The notes beneath the pieces were generated by a model. It did not search any database. It had not been told where the DNA came from and saw nothing but the letters and a program-made list of their open reading frames with translations. From assembly GCA_005888755.1 (NCBI GenBank), contig VBBQ01000025.1:26256-90255 (forward strand): a DNA stretch of 64,000 nucleotides, written 5' to 3'. Shown here piece by piece: positions 42,643 through 51,413 of this stretch (within the stretch, counting starts at the first letter, position 1; every line of letters starts with the position of its first letter). Origin of the DNA: Candidatus Bathyarchaeota archaeon. Lineage in GTDB: Archaea; Thermoproteota; Bathyarchaeia; 40CM-2-53-6. A program made the position numbers and the translations under genes.

Positions 42643-43287
42643 TTACGAATATCGATGCGTTGACAGAATCTTCAGGTCCGGCTGAGGACTTGCTGGCAAA
42701 GATGCTCCCGGTTTCGGCTTCTTTCTTTGCCTTAACACTAGAAACACAACTAAGACTACGACCACCGCCGCCACTCCGAGGCCAGTGAGCAAGATTGTCA
42801 CGAAGCCGGAGAGGAGAGATCCGATAGTCTGGGATACATTGACGGTGATACTTGTGACAGCGGGAGCCGCGGTGTGCCATCCAGAGCTGTCGCTGTACTG
42901 CCAAGTGGCGGTACTTGTAACATTGTGGTTGCCGATGAAGGCCCCCGTCGGAATGAGAACCGGGGTATCGACCTCCTTGTTCATGCTGGCTGTCAGGTTG
43001 AACGGAAGCCCTGAGGTAACTTGACGGGTTCCGTTAGACCAGAAATCCGACGCGAACGAAACTCCAGTAACACGTATCGTCAATAGGCCCGTGTTGGTGA
43101 AATTGCTGATTATCGAGACGACTCCACCGGCAAATGGTATCCCACTATAACCCAGATCATACTTCATGGTGAACGATATACCATACGTGTGAACCGTAGG
43201 AATGGTGAGAATTGGAAGAACAATCAGTGCGAGCAGTATCCCAGTTCTAAGCATCAAGTTCCACTTTGGCGATTGAAGTGCGTTCAA
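42643..43287 (-). CDS. Surface-exposed protein with signal peptide and C-terminal TM anchor
   Basis: A 214-residue protein. A signal sequence (LMLRTGILLALIVLPILTIP) is followed by a beta-rich extracytoplasmic domain with several N-glycosylation-type NxT/S sites, a membrane helix (GLGVAAVVVVLVVFLVLRQR, about residues 169-188) and a basic cytosolic tail. No family is recognised; it may be an archaeal surface receptor or adhesin. Confidence 0.6.
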   Translation of the reverse strand: MNALQSPKWNLMLRTGILLALIVLPILTIPTVHTYGISFTMKYDLGYSGIPFAGGVVSIISNFTNTGLLTIRVTGVSFASDFWSNGTRQVTSGLPFNLTASMNKEVDTPVLIPTGAFIGNHNVTSTATWQYSDSSGWHTAAPAVTSITVNVSQTIGSLLSGFVTILLTGLGVAAVVVVLVVFLVLRQRKKPKPGASLPASPQPDLKILSTHRYS

Positions 43288-43301
43288 TGATTCTCGAATT
43301 C

Positions 43302-43997
43302 CTAAGGGGAAGTATCCTGTTGTCCGGGTTTTTGTCCTTCGCTTCTTTGTTCCCGAGAGAAGGCGTTTCGAATTCTGCTTAGTAACCTGCTTCGAAGACT
43401 GTCTTTGTGTCCGAGAAGTCTCTTCTCCCAGTCAACTCTGATGATGAGGTACGCTGTGGAGAGAACGAGTGCTGCTGAAACGATCGAGGCGTAGACGTTC
43501 TCTCCAAGGAACTGGTCGACGATTGTCAATTGCCTGGCGACATAGAGGACTGATAGAATCCAGACGAATTTGCCAGTGTAGAGAGCCACGTAAGATTTCA
43601 GAGGGCTGTATCGAATAATTCCCATAGGAATGAACGCGGCGTCAACTAGTGGAGAAGCTGCGAAGAGGACTCCGACAAGGAAAGTGCTTCCGCCCAAGAG
43701 TTTTCGGAGAGAGTCAAACCTCTCCTGTTTGCGAATCGCTCGTCGAGCGCCGTATCCAAGAGCATAGCTGACAAGTTTTCCAGTGGCGGCTCCAAGGGCT
43801 GCAACAGCTGCGATCTGGATGATTCCAACATAGCTTTCATCCAAAACGACCCCGATTATTACTACCAAGTAGGGCGTCGGAAAGAACGGGATGAGATTAC
43901 CAGCGATACTGACAACAAAGACAAAGAGGAGCGTGGCAAGAAGACCCGAAGGGTGGGTGGACAAAAACCCCAAGACCCAACCAATCAGATCGACCAT
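43302..43997 (-). CDS. VTT-domain (DedA/SNARE-associated-like) membrane protein
   Basis: A 231-residue protein with five or six helices. The core has the re-entrant-loop character of VTT proteins (IPFFPTPYLVVIIGVVLDES, GAATGKLVSYALGYGARRAI, ASPLVDAAFIPMGIIRY). VTT/DedA proteins can scramble or flip lipids. A charged cytosolic C-terminal tail follows. It lies directly upstream of the TM-anchored surface protein on the same strand (14-nt gap). Confidence 0.78.
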   Translation of the reverse strand: MVDLIGWVLGFLSTHPSGLLATLLFVFVVSIAGNLIPFFPTPYLVVIIGVVLDESYVGIIQIAAVAALGAATGKLVSYALGYGARRAIRKQERFDSLRKLLGGSTFLVGVLFAASPLVDAAFIPMGIIRYSPLKSYVALYTGKFVWILSVLYVARQLTIVDQFLGENVYASIVSAALVLSTAYLIIRVDWEKRLLGHKDSLRSRLLSRIRNAFSREQRSEGQKPGQQDTSP

Positions 43998-44137
43998 GAT
44001 GCGAGATCAAACGTGTCCTACTAGGAGGGGGTTGAAAAGCTATCTGCCGAGACGAGTGTGGATGAACTCGCACGAGACAAAGTTCTTCTGAGCGGAATTG
44101 TCACATCGGCTACCCGTGGTTGGAAGGGACTGATAGG

Positions 44138-44455
44138 ATGAGACCGAAGGATGTTTACTCGAAAAAGATCACCTCAGAAGAGGAACAGGGTGGCTACGTG
44201 ATCGTCCTGAAGGACAGGCTCTCCTTTTTCCCCCGTTTGGGCCGGAGATTCCAGGTGATACAGAACGGCCGTTCGCGGAGAGCCATGCTGGAATCTTACC
44301 CCTGCTCCTGTAGAGGGCCTGAGCTCCCCCACTCACACTTTTTCGTCAGAGTCAAAGCGTTGAAGTCAGGCGACAGGGTTACCGTTCGGAAAGATTCGAA
44401 AAGCGGAACCCGCTATCGTCTCCAGATCCAAAACCATCCTCGAAGAAGTACCTGA
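44138..44455 (+). CDS. Hypothetical basic protein
   Basis: A protein of about 105 residues, basic and beta-rich, with one CxC (YPCSCRGPELPHSHFFVRV). The ATG at 44138 is preferred; a TTG at 44120 would add six residues. The run of strands and basic residues could bind nucleic acid. No family is recognised. Confidence 0.45.
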   Translation: MRPKDVYSKKITSEEEQGGYVIVLKDRLSFFPRLGRRFQVIQNGRSRRAMLESYPCSCRGPELPHSHFFVRVKALKSGDRVTVRKDSKSGTRYRLQIQNHPRRST

Positions 44456-44502
44456 AGCTCTATAATCAGAATACTAGGAAATAGTCCGATGAGAGTTTGT
44501 CC

Positions 44503-45822
44503 ATGATCGAGATCACTTTCTACGGGGGAGCTGGCGAGATCGGTGGAAATATGATTCTCATCCGTGACGAAGACTCGAAGGTCATGCTTGACTTTGGCAT
44601 GAGCCTGGGAGAAAGAGGACGATTCTTCTCCGAACCCTTTCTCTCACCTAGAAACGAAAGCGGACTGATCAGTCTCGGAATCATTCCCGACATCGCCGGC
44701 CTATACAAGGGAGGAGGGGAAGTGCCTGCGGACGCTGTCTTCCTTAGCCATGCCCACATCGACCATTCAATGTCTGTCTCCCTCCTCAATCGGCAGATAC
44801 CGGTCTACTGTGGAGAGTCTACGAAGATGATTCTTGAGGCTCTGTCGACAGCTCGTCCAGGCGGTTTCGAGAACGATCTTGAAGGGATCCAGTTCAAAAC
44901 TTTCCGAACTGGAGACCGGATGAAAATGGGAGGAATAGAGATAGAGCCGGTTCACGTGGACCACAGTATGCCAGGTTCCTATGGCTTCATAGTTCACACG
45001 TCTATCGGACCCCTTGCGTACAGTGGGGACTTTCGGGCTCACGGACCGAGATCCGACATGACACAAGACTTTGTCGATAAAGCGGAGGAGTCGAAAACAG
45101 AATTGTTTCTTTGTGAAGGCACAAACCTGGTCCGAGGCGACTTGCAGTCCGAAGCGGAGGTTGTTGACAAAGTTGATCATGTGGTCCGGAAAACAAGCGG
45201 GCTAGTGCTTGCAAATTTTTCGACCGCAGACGTGGACAGGCTGAGAACTTTTTACGAGATTGCCAAGAAGAACAATAGGGTCCTAGGTGTCTCATTGAGA
45301 CAGGCTCATCTGCTTCAAGCACTCGTCAAAGACACACATCTCTCTATTCCAGACGTCTCTCACGACCCCAATATTGTCGTCTACCAGCGATCGAAAAAGA
45401 CCTACTTTAACTGGGAAAAAGAGGTCATGAAGAATAGCACCGTGAAAACGTCGAAAGATGTGAAAGAGAAGCAGGGAAAGTACATTCTAGCTGCCAGCTC
45501 CTACGATATGAACGAGGTCTTGGACATCAAGCCTGACGCGGGTGGAGCGTTCATCAACAGCAGCTCGGAACCGTTCAATGAGGAAATGGAGATCGACCAC
45601 GAACGCTTCGTCAACTGGCTCAACCATTTCGGGCTGCCAATGTATCAGATTCACAGCTCGGGACACATGATGCCCACGGAGCTACGCGAGACGATCGCAA
45701 AGATCAGTCCCAAGACGCTTGTCCCAATCCACACAGAACAACCACACCTTTACGAATTGTTCATCAAAGACCTTGCCAAAGTGTACCAACCTATCAAGGG
45801 AACCACGTGGACAGTCGCCTAG
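44503..45822 (+). CDS. RNase J-like beta-CASP metallo-beta-lactamase
   Basis: A 439-residue protein. MBL motif 1 is YGGAGEIGGNMILIRDE and motif 2 SHAHIDH; later histidine/aspartate motifs include VHVDHSMPGSYGF and AYSGDFRAHGPRSD. The C-terminal beta-CASP part (QIHSSGHMMPTELRE, LVPIHTEQPH) is that of archaeal RNase J-type 5'-3' exonucleases or relatives. It probably degrades RNA. The ATG at 44503 is preferred over a TTG at 44497. Confidence 0.88.
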   Translation: MIEITFYGGAGEIGGNMILIRDEDSKVMLDFGMSLGERGRFFSEPFLSPRNESGLISLGIIPDIAGLYKGGGEVPADAVFLSHAHIDHSMSVSLLNRQIPVYCGESTKMILEALSTARPGGFENDLEGIQFKTFRTGDRMKMGGIEIEPVHVDHSMPGSYGFIVHTSIGPLAYSGDFRAHGPRSDMTQDFVDKAEESKTELFLCEGTNLVRGDLQSEAEVVDKVDHVVRKTSGLVLANFSTADVDRLRTFYEIAKKNNRVLGVSLRQAHLLQALVKDTHLSIPDVSHDPNIVVYQRSKKTYFNWEKEVMKNSTVKTSKDVKEKQGKYILAASSYDMNEVLDIKPDAGGAFINSSSEPFNEEMEIDHERFVNWLNHFGLPMYQIHSSGHMMPTELRETIAKISPKTLVPIHTEQPHLYELFIKDLAKVYQPIKGTTWTVA

Positions 45823-45851
45823 ACATCGTTAGGACCGGAGAACTGTGTGGC

Positions 45852-46448
45852 TCAAAGCTGCTTTCTTACGATTGCGAAACGTTCTAGCTGGCGATGGATC
45901 TTGAAGCCGGCTTTGAGATACATGTTCAAGGATCCCTTGTAGTTCTCTTCGGCCCACGGAGTCTCCCAAGCTCGTTTGATCGGATTGGTCGTTGGGTAGC
46001 CCTCTGCAACCTGTAACTTGTCTAGACGGAACTTGTCGCAAGCAGCGTTTAGAAGCGCAGTGCCTACTCCTTTTCCTCTATGTCCGGGGGTTACGAGGAA
46101 GCACATGATCGAGCCCACGGGCTCAGCAGAATTGTCTATGGCAGCAGCGTATCTCCGCATGTTCAGGAAGTTGGACCGCGGCTGTGCGTTGCACCAGCCA
46201 ACCACTTTCCCCTCTACGATCGCCAATAGACCGTATGCTTTTCCTGATCTTATCCGTTCGGCCCGAGCGGCACGATGAGCCGGCCCGGCGGTAGCGTCCC
46301 ACGAGTCATCGGGCGTGTCGTAAAATCCGCAGTAACAGTCGGACCATTCTGGAAAATCGGTGAAGGCATCCTTGTCGAAGAAGCGAAGGTAGTCGTCAAG
46401 CAGTTCGGGGGTCAGCTCTCGAACCTCAACCTTCAATGCGCAGCTCAC
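45852..46448 (-). CDS. GNAT-family acetyltransferase
   Basis: A 198-residue protein. The acetyl-CoA loop is CFLVTPGHRGKGVGTALLNA (residues about 116-135), followed by the C-terminal strand-helix KGSLNMYLKAGFKIHRQLER. The N-terminal cysteine-containing loop SDCYCGFYDTPDDSW is unusual but appears in some family members. Substrate unknown. Start GTG 46448 or TTG 46436. Confidence 0.8.
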   Translation of the reverse strand: MSCALKVEVRELTPELLDDYLRFFDKDAFTDFPEWSDCYCGFYDTPDDSWDATAGPAHRAARAERIRSGKAYGLLAIVEGKVVGWCNAQPRSNFLNMRRYAAAIDNSAEPVGSIMCFLVTPGHRGKGVGTALLNAACDKFRLDKLQVAEGYPTTNPIKRAWETPWAEENYKGSLNMYLKAGFKIHRQLERFAIVRKQL

Positions 46449-46513
46449 AACCGGTTCGTACTTCTCTGAGAGTATAAGGGGGGTCTTTGGGGAATTGTTA
46501 GAGTAACAGGGAA

Positions 46514-47473
46514 TCAGCTCTCTAATCGGTCGCTTTCCGAGGGACTATGCCTTGTTTTGTATGTAGTGATCACAACTACTGCGATGACTATCATTGTAGA
46601 TGCGAGGAGGGTCCGAAGGGTCAATTGTTCACCAGCAAGGAAATAGCCGAGGAAGACGGCTACTATCGGGTTGACGTAGGCGTAGGTGGACGCCCTCGCA
46701 GTCGTCGTCTTTGTCAGCAACCAGACATAAGACGAGAAGGCTATCAGAGAACCGAATACTAACAGATAGAGGAATGAGATGAGAGATAGAAACGATATCT
46801 TGCTCGGCTGAAAACCGACCCACTCCTGAGAAACCAATGAAACCAAGAGGAGGAGAACTCCGCCTGCTAACATCTCCATTCCACTGCCCAACAGCGGGGT
46901 CTTCGGAAGAGACGCCTTTCGAGAATAAACAGAACCAATAGCCCATGAGAGCGAGGCGAAGAGCAGGACCCCAACCCAGAGAGGGTTCAAACCACCACCG
47001 GCAAGATCACCTGGTCCTACTAGCAGAATAACTCCCCCGAAGCCTAGGACCAGGCCGAGAACGACTTGCGGAGTTGGGACGACCCGGTTCTTTTGTAACA
47101 GCTCTAAGAGGGCCATCCAGATTGGAACAATCGTAATCAGTACCGCGGTCAAGCCAGAGGGAATCACTTGTTCGGCCTTGGTCACTCCCCCGTTTCCCCC
47201 AAGCAATAGCAATCCGCCGATGATCGTCGCGGCCTTCCAATTAGCCCGGGTCGGACGCTGAGCGCCTCTCAAACGCATCCAAGTGTAGAGCGCTCCCCCG
47301 GCAATCAGAAAACGGATCGCAGCCATTAGAAACGGAGGGAAGGTCTCGATGGCGAAACGTATCGCCAAGTAAGTGGATCCCCAAATCGTGTAGATCGATA
47401 GAAACGCAAGCGCAATCTGAAGTCGCAATGACAGCACTGGCAAAGGCAGAGACCTCGTGAAGGGCGGCGACAT
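46514..47473 (-). CDS. EamA-family (DMT) transporter
   Basis: A 319-residue protein with ten helices in two EamA repeats. STYLAIRFAIETFPPFLMAA and TYAYVNPIVAVFLGYFLAGE are the conserved ends of repeats 1 and 2. Members export amino acids or drugs. The ATG is at 47473. Confidence 0.9.
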   Translation of the reverse strand: MSPPFTRSLPLPVLSLRLQIALAFLSIYTIWGSTYLAIRFAIETFPPFLMAAIRFLIAGGALYTWMRLRGAQRPTRANWKAATIIGGLLLLGGNGGVTKAEQVIPSGLTAVLITIVPIWMALLELLQKNRVVPTPQVVLGLVLGFGGVILLVGPGDLAGGGLNPLWVGVLLFASLSWAIGSVYSRKASLPKTPLLGSGMEMLAGGVLLLLVSLVSQEWVGFQPSKISFLSLISFLYLLVFGSLIAFSSYVWLLTKTTTARASTYAYVNPIVAVFLGYFLAGEQLTLRTLLASTMIVIAVVVITTYKTRHSPSESDRLES

Positions 47474-47571
47474 AAACGACCCGGATAAACTATCTACTGT
47501 AATGTGACGGGATCCCTCGCCGATAGGAGCTCATTTGCTATACAACTTGCACCTTCCGAACCGAGAGTCGT

Positions 47572-47941
47572 TTGCTCAAACAGATTGACTACGTGATGAT
47601 CGGAGTGTCAAATATGGAGCAATCGGTAGGATTTTACAAGGACATACTCGGCATGCCCCTCAAATATCAGACAATGAGTGGACTGAGTTCCAGACCCGGC
47701 CACTACTCTCGCACTTTACCTATCAAAACTCAGGGTCCCCCCTGCAACACCGCAGAGGGAAATCGTCGCGGGAGCATCAACGATAGGGTTCACCGTTACC
47801 GACCTTGACAAGACCTACTACGAACTCAAGTCGAAAAATGTGAGATTCGTCATGGAACCGAAGTTGCGGGAAGAGGAAGGAATCAAACTGGCCGTCTGCC
47901 TCGACCCTGATGACCTGGAAATTTCCATATCGGAACCGTGA
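47572..47941 (+). pseudogene. VOC-superfamily gene broken by two frameshifts
   Basis: The frame from TTG 47572 gives IDYVMIGVSNMEQSVGFYKD and ILGMPLKYQ. The homologous reading then moves to a second frame near 47676 (NEWTEFQT) and to a third near 47699, where TTLALYLSKLRVPP and IGFTVTDLDKTYYELKSKNV lead to LAVCLDPDDLEISI and the stop at 47939. All together they equal one intact single-module VOC protein of about 120 residues. Two one-base changes within about 25 nt have broken it. Confidence 0.7.
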
Positions 47942-47998
47942 AACAGCCAATCAGGGCCGAAACGCCTACCAGCTAGATAACGACACTTCCGTTCTTAT

Positions 47999-48427
47999 TC
48001 AGCTTCCATTTGCTGGCATGCCAGCAAAGCTCGCGATCATGGCGAGGATCCCGAGAAGGAAACCTAGCAGAAATGGAACAGACCCTACGAACACCAGGAA
48101 TCCCAAGATCCCTCTCCTCTCTCTTTCCAGAGACACACCCAGCAGGGAGAGACCTCCGGATACAAGGAGCAATGGATAGACAAGCAGCACCCAGCTGTAA
48201 CCGACGAGCAAACCACCGGTTAACAAGAAAGCAAACCAAAAAGGAAGAGACAGATATCCGATGAGCAAAGAAAAACCCCCGGGTATGCCTTCGAAGAAGA
48301 ACGAAAGACCACCGGAAATCATCCCGTAGGTCCCAGCGATCAATCCAAGCCCTCCCCCAACAACGCCTGACAAGGCTGATAGTTTCAAAGGACGATCCAG
48401 ATCATTCCACAACAGCCGTCCTGCCAT
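47999..48427 (-). CDS. Four-TM membrane protein
   Basis: A 142-residue protein with four hydrophobic helices (about residues 15-45, 50-75, 80-97 and 107-135) and a charged loop SLERERRG between helices 3 and 4. Glycine-rich. No family is recognised; ATG at 48427. Confidence 0.55.
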   Translation of the reverse strand: MAGRLLWNDLDRPLKLSALSGVVGGGLGLIAGTYGMISGGLSFFFEGIPGGFSLLIGYLSLPFWFAFLLTGGLLVGYSWVLLVYPLLLVSGGLSLLGVSLERERRGILGFLVFVGSVPFLLGFLLGILAMIASFAGMPANGS

Positions 48428-48439
48428 CGCCCGACCTCC

Positions 48440-49015
48440 GTGAGACCCAGACGATCTGAAGTAGCGCGACTGTGCTTAACTTCTTATCGGAAGGGAGGCA
48501 CCAACAAGGCTGCTACCCTCAAGGACGGACGCGAGATAATTCTGACGTTGTATCGCCTGGAAGACAAAGAAGCACTTGTTTCCATGTATGCAGGCATGTC
48601 ACCGGAGGCCCTCAAGTGGGGCATGCCACCATACGATCGCGCGAGGATAGAGCGCTGGACCTCCGACTTGACAAACAACATCAACCTAATCGCGCGATCA
48701 GAAGAAAGAGTTGTTGGTCACCTGTACATGTTCAGGACGCCCTACGAACGACGCAAAGGGGTCGCAGATCTCCTGATCTACATTCACCAAGACTTTCAGG
48801 ACCTAGGGCTCGGAACAAGGATGATGGGGAAAGCGATCGAGATAGCGAAGGAGCGAGGGTTCCACCGACTCGGACTGACCGTGGTCGCGGACAATGAGAG
48901 GGCGATCAATGTCTATGAGAAGGTCGGCTTCAAGAGGGAAGGAATTGCGAGAGAGACTTTCTACGGGGACGACCATCGCTACCACGACGAGGTCGAGATG
49001 GGCCTCCTACTCTAA
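48440..49015 (+). CDS. GNAT-family acetyltransferase (RimI/RimJ-like)
   Basis: A 191-residue protein. Motif A is IYIHQDFQDLGLGTRMMGKA and the C-terminal end NERAINVYEKVGFKREGIAR is the conserved RimI/RimJ-like segment. It probably acetylates protein N-termini or small amines. The GTG at 48440 may be too early; about 20 residues before the conserved region have no clear equivalent. Confidence 0.83.
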   Translation: MRPRRSEVARLCLTSYRKGGTNKAATLKDGREIILTLYRLEDKEALVSMYAGMSPEALKWGMPPYDRARIERWTSDLTNNINLIARSEERVVGHLYMFRTPYERRKGVADLLIYIHQDFQDLGLGTRMMGKAIEIAKERGFHRLGLTVVADNERAINVYEKVGFKREGIARETFYGDDHRYHDEVEMGLLL

Positions 49016-49018
49016 CGG

Positions 49019-49719
49019 TCAACTAGCGGTTCCAATGTACAAGCCGCGGCCTATAAGTCCCTCAGGATCGTAGCTTGTTTCAAGCTTTGCCAATCGAAAC
49101 GCGTCCAGATATTCATCGTGAGTGAAGAGTCCCTAACTCAAGCCGTTCCACAAAATGCTCAACTCGTTTCGGTGTGGCGACGAGATGATGCATGTCCATG
49201 ACGGACAGCTTTCCTTTAGTCTCACTGATGTTCATTCGAGCAATCTTGAGTTCAGGTTGGTCGACGAAATTGGCGTGAACCGATCGCTTCCGCCATTGTT
49301 GAGGCGTTAACCAGGGTTCCACCATCAAGACCCCGCCGGGCTTGAGTGTCTGGAGATGTTTCGAATCGCGAGACGCAGTTTCCCCTTGGTTTTCAAGTGG
49401 CCAATGGCGCTGAAGAGACAAGTGATCGCATCGAATCGCTTGTTGAGCTTGAATGTGACCATATTACCCCGATGAAACACAATGTCAGGGTGTTTCTTCC
49501 TGGCGAGTCTCAGCATTTGCTGGTTGATGTCTAGCCTTCGACTGTGTAGTCATTTTTCAGATAGGTAATGTGGCTGCCGGTTCCACAGGCAACTTCGAGC
49601 TGATTGTTGCCCCGGGAACGTTTGTGTTTCTGGATTAACTCATGAAGCTTTGCTGCTTCTTTCTCGTAGTTCTTGAACGAGTAGATAGCATCGTAGAATT
49701 CGGCTGAGCGATCGTACAA
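49019..49719 (-). pseudogene. Class I SAM methyltransferase broken by three frameshifts
   Basis: Reading on the reverse strand from ATG 49719: RSAEFYDAIYSFKNYEKEAA and VACGTGSHITYLKNDYTVEG end at a TAG; the next frame continues LDINQQMLRLARKKHPDIVF and CLFSAIGHLKTKGKLRLAIR; a third continues LKPGGVLMVEPWLTPQQWRK; after a further break [20 protein letters not shown] reaches the stop at 49019. Joined, this is one methyltransferase of about 230 residues. At least three one-base changes are required, so it is probably inactive. Confidence 0.75.
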
Positions 49720-49770
49720 TTGCCGATAAAACGTGGGCCAACAGTCGGCACAGATATGGCTTGGGTAGAC

Positions 49771-50394
49771 CTAGGGATGGAGAGGTAGAACCATCGCGTC
49801 CTCAGAAGCTATCAATCCGATCGTGACTAGCTGAGTAACGACTTCCAGTATCTGCATCCGAATTTCAGTAGGTGAAACCTTCTTTTCCACAGCGAGTTCT
49901 GCTGTTAGCTCGTCGATTGTCTTGTTTCCATCGCTTTTCTCCCAGAGGCTGGCGATATCATCGTTTCCGAGGTATCGCGAATTCGCCTCATTGATCAGGA
50001 CAATGGTCCCGTCAGGGTTCTTGGCGATGTGCCCTTTTTTCCTGGGCTTGAAACTTGCAGGGTTGAACTCGATAGTGACTGGTTCCTGGTTCGCTTGTAG
50101 ACGTTCTCGCGCTGCAGCGCTCATTTTGTCAGGGGTCCATGGCGGGTCCCAGACAATGTCGACATCGGCGTGCGTGACACCGGGTATCTTCTCGATAAGT
50201 TCCTTGACCTGGTGACTCAGGTAGGCGCTCGCGGGGCACCCCATGGCCGTGAGGGTCATGCGAACTTTCACAGTATCCTTGTCGATCGCAACGCCATACA
50301 CTAGCCCAAGATCAACAATGTTGACTGGTATCTCCGGGTCGTAACAGTTCCGGAGAACATCCATCACTCGACCGACAGAGAGTTCTTCGCTCAA
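49771..50394 (-). CDS. DUF59 (SufT/MIP18-like) domain fused to a PqqD-like domain
   Basis: A 207-residue protein. Residues 5-100 are a DUF59 domain: YDPEIPVNIVDLGLVYGVAI, TLTAMGCPASAYLSHQVKEL (with Cys53) and VDIVWDPPWTPDKMS, as in SufT, PaaD and MIP18 proteins of Fe-S maturation. Residues about 115-200 read as a PqqD/RRE-like winged helix (ANSRYLGNDDIASLWEKSDG, NKTIDELTAELAVE, ILEVVTQLVTIGLIAS), the peptide-recognition fold of RiPP systems. No precursor peptide or radical-SAM gene lies nearby. The fusion suggests Fe-S delivery or target recognition by one polypeptide. Confidence 0.8.
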   Translation of the reverse strand: MSEELSVGRVMDVLRNCYDPEIPVNIVDLGLVYGVAIDKDTVKVRMTLTAMGCPASAYLSHQVKELIEKIPGVTHADVDIVWDPPWTPDKMSAAARERLQANQEPVTIEFNPASFKPRKKGHIAKNPDGTIVLINEANSRYLGNDDIASLWEKSDGNKTIDELTAELAVEKKVSPTEIRMQILEVVTQLVTIGLIASEDAMVLPLHP

Positions 50395-50467
50395 CGGCTT
50401 CGACCAAAGAATCTGATCGCTAACGAACCTAATAGAGCTATTCGACCGGCAGGGCTGCTGGGGCAGG

Positions 50468-50959
50468 TCACGCGAAGATGACCCGCGTGGGTATGAAGAG
50501 GTTCAAGTCCCATACGTGTATGTCGCAGGAGGAATACGGAGAAGTATACAGGAACCCATTCGATGACCATGACGAGAGATTCTGGTTTTCGAGAACCAGT
50601 GAATAGTATGTCGAGGCCGGGGCTGTCCAGTTGAAACTCACAAAACCGGTACCGTTGAGACGCCATTGCCCTGTCGAACGGGGTCCGACCGTCCAAAAGA
50701 CACTGCCGGTCTTAGGGTCAGTCAAATTGATCTTCACAGAACCAATGGTGACATTGAACCTCCACATGTAAGAGTGAGACTGTGTCAGAGACAGATTGAA
50801 GGTCGGCGTCCCACTGGCGACCGAAACGGTGTCATTGAAAATTAGGGCGGGCGTGTATGGGCTTGGACCTCCTGGCTTGCGCGGAAATGCAAATGGATGG
50901 GAACCGGGAAAGGGCACAGGCAATATCCTGACTAGTAGAACGATTAGTATGAGAACCAA
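50468..50959 (-). CDS. TM-anchored extracytoplasmic beta protein
   Basis: A 163-residue protein. An N-terminal hydrophobic helix (LVLILIVLLVRILPVPFPG) is followed by a beta-rich domain with NxS/T sites (FNLSLTQSHSYMWRFNVTIG, GTGFVSFNWTAPASTYYSLV). The start is uncertain: TTG at 50959 is used, but the frame is open upstream to the TAG of the preceding gene in the same frame, and an ATA or ATC start there would add about 14 residues. Confidence 0.5.
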   Translation of the reverse strand: MVLILIVLLVRILPVPFPGSHPFAFPRKPGGPSPYTPALIFNDTVSVASGTPTFNLSLTQSHSYMWRFNVTIGSVKINLTDPKTGSVFWTVGPRSTGQWRLNGTGFVSFNWTAPASTYYSLVLENQNLSSWSSNGFLYTSPYSSCDIHVWDLNLFIPTRVIFA

Positions 50960-51004
50960 GCTACCGATGCCTAGAATCCTTTTGGTCTCGTGGGAGACTA
51001 TGAT

Positions 51005-51340
51005 CTAATCCTTCCTCTTTTGTTTCTTCGACTTCTTGCCTGGGTATCGTTGGCCTAGTTCAGCGAGCTCGTTCTGCCAAGGACGCATTACGTATTCGCC
51101 GACTATCCCGCCTCCCTCAGGATTAGGAAAGCTGACCGGATGTTTCTGGAATTCCTTTTCGTTTTGTCGCTGGTTTTGGAGGAGATATAGAATGACGACT
51201 TCTGAGCCTGCCCAGATTCCGGCTAGAAGGATCCAGTTGGAGACCGGGTCAAGATTGTAGACGAGAACGATTAAGCCAGTGGCTATGAAAGCGAAGAAAA
51301 CGGATCCGATCGCCTCGCCTGTCCTCGGGCGGAGCAGCAA
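51005..51340 (-). CDS. Small two-TM membrane protein
   Basis: A 111-residue protein with two helices (about residues 11-27 and 34-54) and a basic C-terminal tail KKSKKQKRKD. Start TTG at 51340. It ends with TAG, and the next gene continues in the same frame beyond it. No family is recognised. Confidence 0.5.
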   Translation of the reverse strand: MLLRPRTGEAIGSVFFAFIATGLIVLVYNLDPVSNWILLAGIWAGSEVVILYLLQNQRQNEKEFQKHPVSFPNPEGGGIVGEYVMRPWQNELAELGQRYPGKKSKKQKRKD

Positions 51341-51413
51341 TACTCTCCCCTAAACACGTGGACGATCGATGCTAAGAAGATTACTGAGACTAGCCTCTGT
51401 CCCGGCCCATGTG

